From NCBI GenBank assembly GCA_002328585.1, contig DCUV01000057.1:27015-91014 (forward strand): a stretch of 64,000 bases of DNA, read 5' to 3'. The stretch is from Spirochaetia bacterium UBA2205. GTDB lineage: Bacteria; Spirochaetota; UBA4802; UB4802. The notes beneath the pieces are model-generated. The model was given only the letters and a program-made list of their open reading frames with translations, was not told the origin of the DNA and did no database searches. Both the position numbers and the translations under genes were made by a program. Positions 27,011 to 39,578 of the stretch are shown here, piece by piece. Positions within the stretch are counted from its first letter, which is position 1. The number at the start of each line of letters is the position of its first letter.

Positions 27011-28858
27011 ATGTACACCGAAAAAAGCATATCATCATTGCATAATATTATCCGTGATCTTACCGAAATAGATTCCCGCCTGAACGAATATATTGATACA
27101 ACCATGTGGATAAGCGACCCTCACGGTGCTGGAGATAGATTTGTGTCAATATTAAAAGGACGTTTTGGCCTGGTATGGCGTATATGTTATGAAGCATTAC
27201 CCAAAACATTTTCAAAAGAGAAGATATACTATTTAGGCAGGATTATTCGCAAAGAACGTTATTTTGAAGATGATGTTTATAGGTTAGACCGTCAGGATAT
27301 AATCTCCTCGCTTATAAGAATCATCCAATACCGTGTTCAAAATGTTCGTGATTTTGATGAAATCCGTATTAATATAAATAAAGACCTTAAACATGTTCTT
27401 GAGAACCTTATATTAAACTATCCCGTTCCAGATATAATTTATGAAAATGAATTAATAGCAGATAAAATCATCAGCTCACTGTGTAAAATTGTAAAACAGG
27501 TTATATTAGGACATTTAATTGTACTTGGCGATGTATTTGACAGGGGAGATGAACCTGATATGATAATAAGAATTCTTAATCAAAAAGACATAAAGCGATA
27601 TCTTACATTTATCTGGGGTAATCATGATATATTATGGATGGGTGCATCTGCTGGAAATCAATCACTTATTGCTGAAGCTTTGCGCATCACTACCCGTTAC
27701 GATAATCTTGATTTTCTTGAACGAATTGGTATAAATATTTCCAAATTAAAAAATTTTGCACTATCTACATATTCCGGTGAAATTACTGGTAATTTTAAAG
27801 CAAAACAAGATGCATCTCGAAGAATGGAAAAAGCACTATCTATAATTCAGTTTAAACTTGAAGAGCAAACTATACGCAACAATCCTGAGTTCAATATGGA
27901 ATCACGGCTATGGCTTAATAAATTAGCTGAGATGTTAAAAAACAACAATACTGATGGACTTACTGATACACATTTCCCAACAATTGATTTAAATGATCCC
28001 ACAAAACTTTCACCAGAAGAAGAAGATGTTATTAATGATCTATCATATCAATTTGCAATCAGTAAAAAGATTCGTTATCTTATGGAATTTTTATTTGAAC
28101 ATGGGAAACTATACCATATCCATAATTATATACTCAATATTCACGCATTGATACCCAGCACAGCAGATGGTGATTTTGAAGAATTTTCAGGGTACAAGGG
28201 GAAAGAATTATTAGACTATTTACAACATCGCATTAAAACAATAGGAAAGAATTATTTAGAAGGTAAATTACAGGATCCCAGAGATTTAGCTCTGATGTTC
28301 TATTTATGGTGTGGATCAAAATCACCATTTTTTGGTAAAAATGCAATGACAACATTTGAACGTTATTATCTTGTTGATAAAACAAAACATAAAGAAAAAT
28401 TATTATATTGGGGTGAGAATCTATTAAAAAATGAATTTATGGATAAAATAATGCATGAATTTGGCGTTGAACGAATAGTATATGGCCATACCCCAGTTGA
28501 TATTCGTAAAGGTGAGAAAATTGCTTCACCAGATGGCAGAGCTATCAATATAGATGGTGGTTTTTCTGATGCATACTTAAATAGAGGGCATGCTCTCATT
28601 CAGACTCCATATTCATTATATGCAATAATTTTACCTACTCCCGAAGAAATAATTCATGCACGTCAAAAAAAAGAACCAGTTAATTTACAGGTTGAAACAA
28701 TAGATAACTTTGAAACACCATTACAGGTAAGGGATACTTACGCCGGGAAACTTCTTATTGAAGAAAGGAATAAATTATATAATAAATTATTAGAATATAC
28801 TGACCACTATTTAATGACATCTGATAAGGAGAAAAAAACAAATTATACACTGGTATAA
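27011..28858 (+). CDS. fbp: Fructose-1,6-bisphosphatase class III
   Basis: A 615-residue enzyme of the Bacillus-type class III FBPase family, a calcineurin-like metallophosphatase unrelated to class I/II enzymes. Metal-site motifs are SDPHGAGDR (35-43), GDVFDRGDEPD near 173, GNHDILWMGA near 203 and VYGHTPVD near 490. The stretch LALMFYLWCGSKSPFFGKNAMTTFERY is highly characteristic of this family. It dephosphorylates fructose 1,6-bisphosphate for gluconeogenesis. An AGAGG ribosome site and the short gap link it to the DUF151 gene. It ends at a strong terminator. Confidence 0.94.
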   Translation: MYTEKSISSLHNIIRDLTEIDSRLNEYIDTTMWISDPHGAGDRFVSILKGRFGLVWRICYEALPKTFSKEKIYYLGRIIRKERYFEDDVYRLDRQDIISSLIRIIQYRVQNVRDFDEIRININKDLKHVLENLILNYPVPDIIYENELIADKIISSLCKIVKQVILGHLIVLGDVFDRGDEPDMIIRILNQKDIKRYLTFIWGNHDILWMGASAGNQSLIAEALRITTRYDNLDFLERIGINISKLKNFALSTYSGEITGNFKAKQDASRRMEKALSIIQFKLEEQTIRNNPEFNMESRLWLNKLAEMLKNNNTDGLTDTHFPTIDLNDPTKLSPEEEDVINDLSYQFAISKKIRYLMEFLFEHGKLYHIHNYILNIHALIPSTADGDFEEFSGYKGKELLDYLQHRIKTIGKNYLEGKLQDPRDLALMFYLWCGSKSPFFGKNAMTTFERYYLVDKTKHKEKLLYWGENLLKNEFMDKIMHEFGVERIVYGHTPVDIRKGEKIASPDGRAINIDGGFSDAYLNRGHALIQTPYSLYAIILPTPEEIIHARQKKEPVNLQVETIDNFETPLQVRDTYAGKLLIEERNKLYNKLLEYTDHYLMTSDKEKKTNYTLV

Positions 28859-28863
28859 AACAC

Positions 28864-28897
28864 AACTGGCAGGTTATCCTGCCAGTTTTATTTTTTT
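28864..28897. terminator. Terminator between fbp and the ATP synthase operon
   Basis: A perfect 10-bp stem (AACTGGCAGG / CCTGCCAGTT), 4-nt loop TTAT, followed by TTATTTTTTT on the plus strand. On the minus strand the hairpin is followed by GTGTTTTATA, so it may also end the atp transcript. Confidence 0.9.
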
Positions 28898-29294
28898 ACT
28901 TTTTTGCAATCTGTAAACGCGCTTTTAACTTTTTTAATTCAATATCGATTGTTAAACGTTCTGCATATCCTTCTGGCCTTGGCAAAGCTGATATTTCTTT
29001 AATCTTTGCCTCTAACACATCAGCCTTTAACTCCTGCTTTATTGCGGCTTCTTGAGCTAAAATGATCAGTGAATTGTTTTTAATTTCTACAAATCCACCA
29101 TCTACATAAAAATATTCTGTGTTATCACCTGTACGTAATCGTATCTCACCAGTACCTAATTCTGATATTAATGGAGCATGATTATACAAAAATCCCATCT
29201 CACCATCATACGCCTGTACTACTGCAAAATCAATCTGCCCTTCATATATCTGACGTTCTGGCGTTAATACATTACAATTTAATTTCAATGCCAT
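28896..29294 (-). CDS. atpC: ATP synthase F1 epsilon subunit
   Basis: A 132-residue epsilon subunit: an N-terminal beta-sandwich (LKLNCNVLTPERQIYEG, GEMGFLYNHAPLISEL, VDGGFVEIKNNSLIILA) and a C-terminal helical hairpin (ELKADVLEAKIKEI...IELKKLKARLQIAKK) that can act as an inhibitory ratchet. It is the last gene of the nine-gene operon, 21 nt after atpD. Confidence 0.94.
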   Translation of the reverse strand: MALKLNCNVLTPERQIYEGQIDFAVVQAYDGEMGFLYNHAPLISELGTGEIRLRTGDNTEYFYVDGGFVEIKNNSLIILAQEAAIKQELKADVLEAKIKEISALPRPEGYAERLTIDIELKKLKARLQIAKK

Positions 29295-29315
29295 AGCATT
29301 ATCCTCTAAACGATA

Positions 29316-30743
<1,428 letters not shown>

Positions 30744-30774
30744 TCATGAATAAAATATTATATATCATCTACCC

Positions 30775-31659
30775 TTATTCAAGGGCTGCAGCACCACCTA
30801 CTATTTCAGAGATTTCCTTAGTAATCTTAGCCTGACGGGCTCTATTATAAGTAATTGTTAAATCTCTTACCATTTCTTTTGCTGCATCAGTTGCATTCTT
30901 CATTGCTACTCGCCTTGCAAAGTTTTCTGAAAATCCAGTTTCTAAAACAGCAGCGTAAAGTTTCATTTTAATATATAACGGTAACAATGAAGAAAATATC
31001 TTATACGGATTAGGTTCAAAAATATATTCTACATGGAACTCTTCAACACTTTCCTGTATTGCACCACCTTCAGGTTTTAATGGTAACAAGCGCGAAATTA
31101 CAGCTTTTTGTGTTGATCGAGTCATGATTTTGGTATATGAAACATATACTTCATCAACTTCACCGGTAACAAAAAGATTTATAAGTTCCTCACCTAATTT
31201 TGATGCATCATCAAATTTAAATTTATCTTCAGGATTTAATACAGATTTAAACATTGGTTCCTTAATAAATCTTAAATAATTTGTTCCTTTTTTGCCTATT
31301 GAATAGACTAAAACTTCTTTGCCTTCCTCAATTGTTAGTTTACTTTTAAAACCAATAGTGTTTTCAATAATCCGTGTATTAAAACCACCACATAAACCTC
31401 TGTTACCAGTAATCATAAGAATTAATATTCTATTGGGATCCGGTCTTTCCTGCATCAGCGGGTCAAATACATCTTCAACGCCGGTTTGTCGCAGATGTTC
31501 TATAATGGTTTCTAACTTTTCTGCATAAGGCTTTGACATTACGATTCTATCCTGCATTTTTTTCATCTTAGCAGTAGAAACCATTTCCATCGTTCTGGTA
31601 ATCTTTTGAGTATTCTTAACAGAATTAATTCGCTTTAATATTTCTCGTTGTGTTGCCAC
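30775..31659 (-). CDS. atpG: ATP synthase F1 gamma subunit
   Basis: A 294-residue central-stalk subunit. The N-terminal helix ATQREILKRINSVKNTQKITRTMEMVSTAKM and the C-terminal helix KNATDAAKEMVRDLTITYNRARQAKITKEISEIVGGAAAL form the rotor coiled coil. ITGNRGLCGGFN is the conserved family motif. The start codon is GTG (31657-31659) after a GAGGAA ribosome site. Confidence 0.96.
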   Translation of the reverse strand: MATQREILKRINSVKNTQKITRTMEMVSTAKMKKMQDRIVMSKPYAEKLETIIEHLRQTGVEDVFDPLMQERPDPNRILILMITGNRGLCGGFNTRIIENTIGFKSKLTIEEGKEVLVYSIGKKGTNYLRFIKEPMFKSVLNPEDKFKFDDASKLGEELINLFVTGEVDEVYVSYTKIMTRSTQKAVISRLLPLKPEGGAIQESVEEFHVEYIFEPNPYKIFSSLLPLYIKMKLYAAVLETGFSENFARRVAMKNATDAAKEMVRDLTITYNRARQAKITKEISEIVGGAAALE

Positions 31660-31682
31660 AGCTATTCCTCTTTTTTAGTTTA

Positions 31683-33771
<2,089 letters not shown>

Positions 33772-33797
33772 ACCAATAACCCTATTAATTAAAATTT

Positions 33798-33828
33798 AAG
33801 GACAGTTCAGTACTACTGAACTGTCCTT
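33798..33828. promoter_or_regulatory. Intercistronic hairpin at the atpF stop codon
   Basis: A 15-bp perfect inverted repeat (AAGGACAGTTCAGTA and its complement) around a single central base covers the last atpF codons and stop, upstream of atpH. In the operon direction it is followed by AAATTTTAATT, a poor terminator. On the opposite strand it is followed by a T6 run. It may act as an mRNA processing or stability element, or block antisense transcription. Confidence 0.65.
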
Positions 33829-34322
33829 ATTTTTTGTAATGCCTCTTCTACAAGGGCTTTCTGATCTTCAACTTTGAGATTCTTAGCTATAATCTTAGCT
33901 GCAATATCCGTTGATATTGTAACAACTTCAGATTGAATCTCTGCTAGCGCTTTATCTTTTGCAAGATTTATCTCCCGACGCGCTCTTTCAATAAGATCTT
34001 TGGCATCCTGATTTGCCTTTTCAACTATGGAATTTCTTAATTTTTCCGCATCAGCCTTACCTTCAGCGATGATACTTGTAGCCTCTTCTTTTGCCTTATC
34101 CATCATTGCTTTATGTTCAGCAAATAGCCTTTCAGCTTCAAGACGGGACTTTTCCGCTGATTCGATATCACCACGAATCTTTTCAGCTCTGGCATCAAGC
34201 GCCTCTACAATTGGCTTCCATGCGGCTTTCCATAATATCAATAACAACACTAGAAAGGTTATTATTGTCCATAACAGGAGGCCGGGTTCAACCTTTAGCA
34301 AGCCTTCTTTTAAAACTTCCAT
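33813..34322 (-). CDS. atpF: ATP synthase F0 b subunit
   Basis: A 169-residue stator protein with one N-terminal membrane helix (about 14-33, LLLWTIITFLVLLLILWKAAW), the conserved KPI motif and a long charged coiled coil to the C-terminus. It anchors F1 delta to F0. Only one b gene is present, so a homodimer is expected. It lies 22 nt downstream of atpE. Confidence 0.93.
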   Translation of the reverse strand: MEVLKEGLLKVEPGLLLWTIITFLVLLLILWKAAWKPIVEALDARAEKIRGDIESAEKSRLEAERLFAEHKAMMDKAKEEATSIIAEGKADAEKLRNSIVEKANQDAKDLIERARREINLAKDKALAEIQSEVVTISTDIAAKIIAKNLKVEDQKALVEEALQKIRTVQ

Positions 34323-34344
34323 AGCGAACTACCTACAATAAAAT

Positions 34345-34629
34345 TTACTTAACTTCAGTTTGCTCTGCTTGAGGTTTCTCAACCGGCGTTGTAGCAATTG
34401 GACCTTTTGTTGCAAGCATAAAAGTTACAACGAGAGCAAAAAAAGTGAAACCTTCGATAAGAGCAGCAGCAATAATCATTGCTGTTCTTAAGTCACCACT
34501 TAATTCTGGCTGACGAGCCATACCCTCTAAAGCACCAGTAGCTAATTTACCAATACCGAGTGCCGCACCAAAAACTATCAAACCAGCTCCGAAACCTGCT
34601 GCGAGGTAAGAAAGGCCTAAATATTCCAT
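34345..34629 (-). CDS. atpE: ATP synthase F0 c subunit
   Basis: A 94-residue two-helix proteolipid with a polar loop RQPE (residues 39-42) and the ion-binding carboxylate E59 in helix 2 (AALIEGFTFFALV). The Na+-ligand pattern seen in Ilyobacter-type rings (Gln in helix 1, Ser/Thr directly after the Glu) is absent: the aligned positions are Ile and Gly. Proton coupling is therefore predicted. A polar 15-residue C-terminal tail ending AEQTEVK extends beyond the usual family length. Confidence 0.94.
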   Translation of the reverse strand: MEYLGLSYLAAGFGAGLIVFGAALGIGKLATGALEGMARQPELSGDLRTAMIIAAALIEGFTFFALVVTFMLATKGPIATTPVEKPQAEQTEVK

Positions 34630-34718
34630 TGACTCCTCCTCGAAAATTTTGAATATTAAATTCTAACAATTATGTTATTGCTAAGAAATATATTGATTAC
34701 CTCTTAATAATGCATTTC

Positions 34719-35576
34719 TTAATGTGCATGCATTGAGGTACCAATAAACATTGCCGAAAGTACTGCAAATATATATGCCTGTATAAAAGCAACCAACAAC
34801 TCAAGCAAATATATCATCAATGAACCTGCTACCGAACCTATGCCAACCCAGTAACTCTGAAACATCATTACCAGATAAATAAATATTATTATTACAACAT
34901 GTCCTGCTGTCATATTTGCAAAAAGTCGGACTGTTAAAGCAAATGGCTTAATCAATAATCCAATAATTTCAATAGGATACATTAGCGGCAAAACAAACGC
35001 AGGCACCCCGTGTGGTACAAGCCCTACCCAATAACCAAAAATACCCTGCTTGACCATACCCACTCCTATCATTCCAATGAGCGTACAAAGCGCCAATCCA
35101 CCCGTAACAGCCAGGTTGCCAGTTGCAGTAGACATACCTGGAATAAGTCCCATCAGATTACAAAAAAGAATAAAGAAAAAAACAGTAAGGAAATAAGGCA
35201 TTGCCTTTTTAACATAATGATGATCAAAATTTGGCTCTACAACCTCATCATGTATAAATGCAATTAACACTTCCCATAGATTAACCCAGCGGGACCTGGA
35301 ACCATAAGCAGAATTTTTTATTTTACGGGCTACGGGAATAAAAATAAGTAAGCAGATCAAAGCAGCTATCCACAGCATTATAACCCATCTGGTGATAGTC
35401 ATATCGAAAATACCAAAAAGTTTTTCATGAAAAAAAAGATTATTGATTTTACCAATGAAACCATCGTGAATAGGGTGATCAGTAAGATGGTGCATGACTA
35501 TATCGTACATCGATTCTTCTTCACCGCTTGTTGAAGATTGAATAATAACTGGTAAACTTTGTAGCAGCCGAATCAT
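34719..35576 (-). CDS. atpB: ATP synthase F0 a subunit
   Basis: A 285-residue polytopic subunit. The essential arginine is in helix 4, LIKPFALTVRLFANMTAGH, and the C-terminal helices contain LELLVAFIQAYIFAVLSAMFIG with the conserved Gln. It forms the ion half-channels facing the c ring. The first 20 or so residues are not conserved-looking, and an internal ATG at about 35510 could also be the start. It lies between atpZ and atpE. Confidence 0.94.
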   Translation of the reverse strand: MIRLLQSLPVIIQSSTSGEEESMYDIVMHHLTDHPIHDGFIGKINNLFFHEKLFGIFDMTITRWVIMLWIAALICLLIFIPVARKIKNSAYGSRSRWVNLWEVLIAFIHDEVVEPNFDHHYVKKAMPYFLTVFFFILFCNLMGLIPGMSTATGNLAVTGGLALCTLIGMIGVGMVKQGIFGYWVGLVPHGVPAFVLPLMYPIEIIGLLIKPFALTVRLFANMTAGHVVIIIFIYLVMMFQSYWVGIGSVAGSLMIYLLELLVAFIQAYIFAVLSAMFIGTSMHAH

Positions 35577-35631
35577 AACTTTACATACCTCATCAACTTT
35601 TTTTTGTTATTGTATTGATGCAACGTCATTG

Positions 35632-35904
35632 TTACAACCATTTACGCCTTTTAGAACCGCTACTGTTACTATCATCTGCCTGTTGGGATCGTTTCAGCAA
35701 TTGATCCAACTCGGATAAACTTTTCATCAAATTGTAAAAACCTATGCCCATTCCAAGTACAGTACCTATAACCACAAACAGAGGACTGCTGTTGAAATGT
35801 TGATCAAGAAAAAAACCACCATAAAGAAAAACAAGAATCGTAATTGCAAGCTGTATTCCTATAACTGAATATCCAAGTATGATTCTTGTAACATCCTTTT
35901 TCAC
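35632..35904 (-). CDS. atpZ: AtpZ/AtpI-type ATP synthase assembly protein
   Basis: A 90-residue protein with two membrane helices (about 9-32 and 41-61), the GGFFLDQHFNSSPLFVVIGTVLGMGIGFYNLM pattern of the AtpZ/I family and a basic C-terminus. Members sit at the head of atp operons and assist c-ring assembly or Mg2+/Ca2+ handling. The start is GTG after GAGGTG. It is the first gene downstream of the predicted atp promoter. Confidence 0.87.
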   Translation of the reverse strand: MKKDVTRIILGYSVIGIQLAITILVFLYGGFFLDQHFNSSPLFVVIGTVLGMGIGFYNLMKSLSELDQLLKRSQQADDSNSSGSKRRKWL

Positions 35905-35933
35905 TTACACCTCAAATATCAGTGTTGGATTCC

Positions 35934-35961
35934 ATACAAACACCATAGCTTTTTTTGTCAA
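35934..35961 (-). promoter_or_regulatory. Promoter of the ATP synthase operon
   Basis: On the minus strand TTGACA (35961-35956), 16-bp spacer, TTGTAT (35939-35934). The predicted leader before the atpZ GTG is about 23 nt. Confidence 0.6.
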
Positions 35962-36075
35962 CAAAATAAGTCTTATTTTTTTTAAAAAAATATTATTGTT
36001 ATCATATGAAATTTTATATGTCAAATATAATTATCCTATTTATTGTCATGTAACAATAAAAATTAGAATTGCTTT

Positions 36076-36103
36076 TTGATATTATCTTTTTCTTTTTTAT
36101 AGT
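36076..36103 (+). promoter_or_regulatory. Promoter of the HicB-like gene
   Basis: TTGATA (36076-36081), 16-bp spacer, TATAGT (36098-36103); leader of about 40 nt. Confidence 0.55.
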
Positions 36104-36151
36104 CGATACAATAAATAATTAGAATGTAATCGCTTATGCTGAGGTTTACAA

Positions 36152-36403
36152 ATGAAATTATCTATTAAGCTAATCGAAAATAATAATGAATTTATTGCAA
36201 CCTGCCCTGAACTTGATATTAGTTGTTATGCAACAAACAAACATGAAGCAATAAAAAGAATACAGAATATATTATTTTTTTATATGCAATCAGCTCAAGA
36301 ATTGGGATTTAGCGTAGAAAATTTTGAAACAATTGATGTTGATGGGAAACATTATCTCCTTAAATATGATATCTGTCCTACAAACAATTCTACTCTTCAT
36401 TAA
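36152..36403 (+). CDS. HicB-like (UPF0150) small protein, solitary
   Basis: An 83-residue protein with the HicB N-terminal fold: strand KLSIKLIENNNEFIATCPELDISCYATNKHEAIKRIQNILFFYMQSAQELG. The CPELDI motif and the following helix match the partial RNase-H-like domain of HicB antitoxins. No HicA-like toxin gene adjoins it, and there is no C-terminal DNA-binding domain, so it may be an orphan antitoxin or an unrelated user of the fold. GAGG ribosome site. Confidence 0.7.
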   Translation: MKLSIKLIENNNEFIATCPELDISCYATNKHEAIKRIQNILFFYMQSAQELGFSVENFETIDVDGKHYLLKYDICPTNNSTLH

Positions 36404-36727
36404 GTAAAATCAAGAAATTGTTTTATAACATTAATATACACCATCTCGATTGCCCACAGTACAATTCAAAGTATCAATAAATAGAGAGGAGTTGCCCATA
36501 GCCGGTCTACAGCCATCCATACGGGATGGGAATAATCAGCAACAGCCACCCTGAACTTTGATTCAGAATCTAATTATGGAGATTCCGAATTAAGCCCAGA
36601 ACGACGTTTATCAATAATTCTATTTTCAAAGGAGAAATCATTTTTTGATAATATGATTCTTCCTCACCATTTTTATCTTAACATATCCCATTAATATTTA
36701 CCATTGAAAATTTATGAGAATATATTT
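36404..36727. other. Intergenic region with degenerate repeat copy
   Basis: No gene was seen. It contains the decayed repeat at 36555-36606 and otherwise AT-rich sequence between two 3' ends. Confidence 0.45.
36555..36606. repeat. Dispersed intergenic repeat, copy D (degenerate)
   Basis: GATTCCGAATTAAGCCCAGA followed by ACGACG matches, with several changes, the ATTCCGGATTTAGCCCGGAATGACG arm seen in copy C (44101-44345, reverse strand). The hairpin is largely lost. Confidence 0.5.
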
Positions 36728-38113
36728 TCATTTTCCCTCAAGCTCATCTTCATTGACACTAAATTTATAGATATGCAACATATCCCGTTTCCATTTTGCT
36801 AAATTATCAGCTCTTTTTTTTCTATAAATCATCATTGCTATTTGATCTTTTACTTTGTCAAAAGATATAATCTGCTTTTCAGTTTTTCCTTTCTGATTTG
36901 TATAGGTTGTAAAGCGTGTATCTTTGTATTTTTCATATTCATCACGTACTTCCTTAGGAGTTACGGTTACATCCCTACCAGCAATATAATCCATATATTC
37001 TTTAGCAAATAACATTTGCTTTCGCTTTTCTACTTCCTTTTTTAATTCTTCACCATTATGCATATTTTCATTTATAGCTGCTCTTCTCAGCAATGCTACT
37101 TTAAATGCATTCTTTGCTATATCAACTTTTTTTGTATCTTCAATTGCAGATTGATGAATCATTGGTTGATCATGTTTAAAATATGAAATCCTTTTTTCCA
37201 GATCCCCAACAGTAAAGATAGTATCTCCAACTTTATAAATAATATCTTTAGCATTTTTACTTTTACATTTTTGTTCGTTAAATTGGACATCCTGTGCAGA
37301 CATTAAATTATCAATATAATTGTTTGATGCCTTCCTGAGTAAAATCTGTTCAAGGCGTTTAGCTTGCATCTCATCTTTAATTATTTTATTCAAATTCTTC
37401 TTTGTAATATTCTGTTTCTCAACAATTTGAATTATGTATATACCATTCTCTGCACGGATTGGCGTTTCTAACAATCCAATATTAGCTTCATTGATAACCT
37501 GGTATAGTGAAGGTTGTATCATGTCTTTAACTATATATCCAATATCCCCACCATTTTTCTTTGAAAAGTCATCAGAGAACTGTTTTGCCAGATCTTCAAA
37601 TTTTTCACCATTTTTTAATCTGGCAATTATTTCTCTGGCTTTATTCTCAACATCGCCATAAGCCTTTTCCAATTCAGATTTCGTTAAATTTACTCGCTTA
37701 TTGTTAACAATTTTGAAGTCTCTTACTCGCAAAAATATTTGTTTAATGTGGAATGCTGGTTCATTGAAATCTGTGTTTTTCTTGATTTTTTTATCATATA
37801 ATGCTTTCAACAAAACCGATTCAAAAGCCATATCTTCTAAAAATTTAAGCTTTTCAGATACTTGCAAATTATCTTTTTGCATCTCTTTCAGAGCTATAGA
37901 TTCAATTGCCATAAGCTCCAGTCTATCCCTTTGCTGTTTTTTATTTTTTAAAATTGTTTCAACTGGAAATTGTTTATCCTCCAACCATTGTTTAAACTGA
38001 CCCCGTGTAATAGTAGTGTCACCATAGCGTGCAAGGATATCAGAATTACATTTGCACCCAATATAAGTAAGCATAATGATTATTACAAACAATGCAGCAA
38101 TAAGTTTTTTCAT
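36728..38113 (-). CDS. Parvulin-type (SurA/PrsA-like) peptidyl-prolyl isomerase lipoprotein
   Basis: A 461-residue protein with a lipoprotein signal peptide (lipobox TYIGC, cysteine near 20). An N-terminal SurA/PrsA-like helical chaperone segment is followed by a rotamase domain at about 124-235 (FHIKQIFLRV, LKNGEKFEDLAKQFSDDFSKKNGGDIGYI, ENGIYIIQIVEKQ). A second helical half (residues 280-461) lacks a clear second parvulin core. It is predicted to help fold outer-membrane or periplasmic proteins. A good GGAGG ribosome site precedes the ATG. Confidence 0.88.
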   Translation of the reverse strand: MKKLIAALFVIIIMLTYIGCKCNSDILARYGDTTITRGQFKQWLEDKQFPVETILKNKKQQRDRLELMAIESIALKEMQKDNLQVSEKLKFLEDMAFESVLLKALYDKKIKKNTDFNEPAFHIKQIFLRVRDFKIVNNKRVNLTKSELEKAYGDVENKAREIIARLKNGEKFEDLAKQFSDDFSKKNGGDIGYIVKDMIQPSLYQVINEANIGLLETPIRAENGIYIIQIVEKQNITKKNLNKIIKDEMQAKRLEQILLRKASNNYIDNLMSAQDVQFNEQKCKSKNAKDIIYKVGDTIFTVGDLEKRISYFKHDQPMIHQSAIEDTKKVDIAKNAFKVALLRRAAINENMHNGEELKKEVEKRKQMLFAKEYMDYIAGRDVTVTPKEVRDEYEKYKDTRFTTYTNQKGKTEKQIISFDKVKDQIAMMIYRKKRADNLAKWKRDMLHIYKFSVNEDELEGK

Positions 38114-38288
38114 AATATAATCCTCCGAAAATAAAATGGTAAATTAAGAAAAGAACCATGGTTTTTTAACAATATCATGGAATAAAATATATCTTTATTC
38201 ATTCAATTTTATATTTTCTGAAAATCTATATGGCAAAAACCAATATTTTTTGCAATTAACTTTTTAAAAAAAATTATTTTAATTGCTA

Positions 38289-38316
38289 TTGACAGAATTG
38301 AATATTTAATTATTGT
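38289..38316 (+). promoter_or_regulatory. Promoter of the TPR gene
   Basis: TTGACA (38289-38294), 16-bp spacer, TATTGT (38311-38316); the gene starts about 50 nt after the predicted transcription start. Confidence 0.55.
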
Positions 38317-38373
38317 ACTCACATTAGTTCTACATTAAGATTTTACAATAATTTTATAAGTGATAGTTACCCT

Positions 38374-38907
38374 ATGCGCGACAAAGCCTTTTATAAAAAT
38401 AGATTGTTTTCGTTGCTAAACCATGATGCTGCCATCGATTGTGAAACATTGATTGAATACGGATACGATGCTATTGAAAAAGGAAACTTCATAAAAGCAT
38501 TCAGATTGTTTATGTTAGGTTATCGTTTAATAGGGAATAATGCTGAAATCCTTAATGGTATGGCACTTTCATTATGCGAGCTTGGTAAATTAAAATTTTC
38601 TAAAAGTATTTTGTTATTTGCACTAAAAAAGTTTCACGATAACGTATTATTATTAACAAACCTTGCAACTGTATACTTTGAAGAATATAATTATGATAAG
38701 GCAATCTTTTATTATACAAAAGCAATTTCCATTGATCCTTTTTTTATTGAAGCCCATATAAATCTTGTTAATGTCTATTTTGAGCGTGGTGATATCTTTA
38801 TGGCATACATAGCCTGCCTTAACCTTTTACAAAAACATCCTGATAATTTTGAAGCTCAAGAATTATGTGACGATATCATCATTAATATGGGTTTGTCACT
38901 GGTTTAA
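38374..38907 (+). CDS. Tetratricopeptide-repeat protein
   Basis: A 177-residue soluble protein made of about four TPR-like helical pairs. The clearest repeat is LATVYFEEYNYDKAIFYYTKAISIDPFFIEAHINLVNVYFERGD (about 92-135), with the A-x-x-Y and D-P spacing of canonical TPRs. No enzymatic domain or signal peptide. It probably mediates protein-protein contacts; the partner is unknown. Its 3' end overlaps the convergent lipoprotein gene by 4 nt. The ribosome site is weak. Confidence 0.8.
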   Translation: MRDKAFYKNRLFSLLNHDAAIDCETLIEYGYDAIEKGNFIKAFRLFMLGYRLIGNNAEILNGMALSLCELGKLKFSKSILLFALKKFHDNVLLLTNLATVYFEEYNYDKAIFYYTKAISIDPFFIEAHINLVNVYFERGDIFMAYIACLNLLQKHPDNFEAQELCDDIIINMGLSLV

Positions 38908-39326
38908 TCGTTTTTTGGCAGTTCACCTTTTAAACTAATCTTCCATTGCCCATTTTCTTTTATCAATCTATGTTTAATTGTCATGCCTATAGCATTTAGT
39001 TTTTTATGTTTAACGCATTGTACGGTTACCCATGCTTCGTTGCCAGTTCTGGACACTGCAACAACTTCCCATATAGCATTGTTATCATGATGCACCCAAA
39101 TATAAGGATACATGGTTCCCGCATCTTTCTTTAATGTTTCAATATATTGTATTGAATCTCTATCCAGATAGTCATGCAATTTCTTTTCATCAGTCGTTGT
39201 AAGATAGTTAATAACAACATTAGCAGCATCATCAACAGGAGCTTTGCTGCAAGATAGAATTATTATCAAAAGAAGCAGTGAATATTTTTTTACTTTATTT
39301 TTTACTTTATATGATATATTTCCCAA
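38904..39326 (-). CDS. Putative lipoprotein with DUF4878-like domain
   Basis: A protein of about 140 residues with a basic N-region, the hydrophobic stretch YSLLLLIIILSC (lipobox cysteine), then a small alpha/beta domain: APVDDAANVVINYLTTTDEKKLHDYL...AWVTVQCVKHKKL...HRLIKENGQWKISL. This resembles the NTF2-like DUF4878 group of lipoproteins. The TTG at 39326 is preferred because GGAG lies 8 nt before it. The longer ATG frame reads into a dispersed repeat (copy B), giving the unnatural start MRFWGKPGM. Confidence 0.65.
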   Translation of the reverse strand: MGNISYKVKNKVKKYSLLLLIIILSCSKAPVDDAANVVINYLTTTDEKKLHDYLDRDSIQYIETLKKDAGTMYPYIWVHHDNNAIWEVVAVSRTGNEAWVTVQCVKHKKLNAIGMTIKHRLIKENGQWKISLKGELPKND

Positions 39327-39359
39327 ATCGCATTCTCCAAAAATAGAATTATTATCTAT

Positions 39360-39535
39360 GGTCATTCCGGGTTTACCCCAGAATCTCAATCATTATCAAA
39401 GATCCTGAAAAAAGTTCAGGACATGATTCAGGATGAAACACCACAACATTGTCATCCTGAGGGAGCATTAGCAACCGAAGAATCCAGGTCTTTCATGCAA
39501 CGACAAGATTCTTCACTTTGTCTCATAATAACAAT
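39360..39535. repeat. Dispersed intergenic repeat, copy B
   Basis: Contains GTCATTCCGGG at 39361, then GTCATCCTGAGGGAGCATTA and an AAGAATCC...GATTCTTC pair, ending CTCATAATAAC. It has the same two-module order as copy A. It lies between the lipoprotein and PFK genes. Confidence 0.65.
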
Positions 39536-39578
39536 TATAGCAGCAAAACCTTATCCCAAGTTACTATCGCACATAAAA

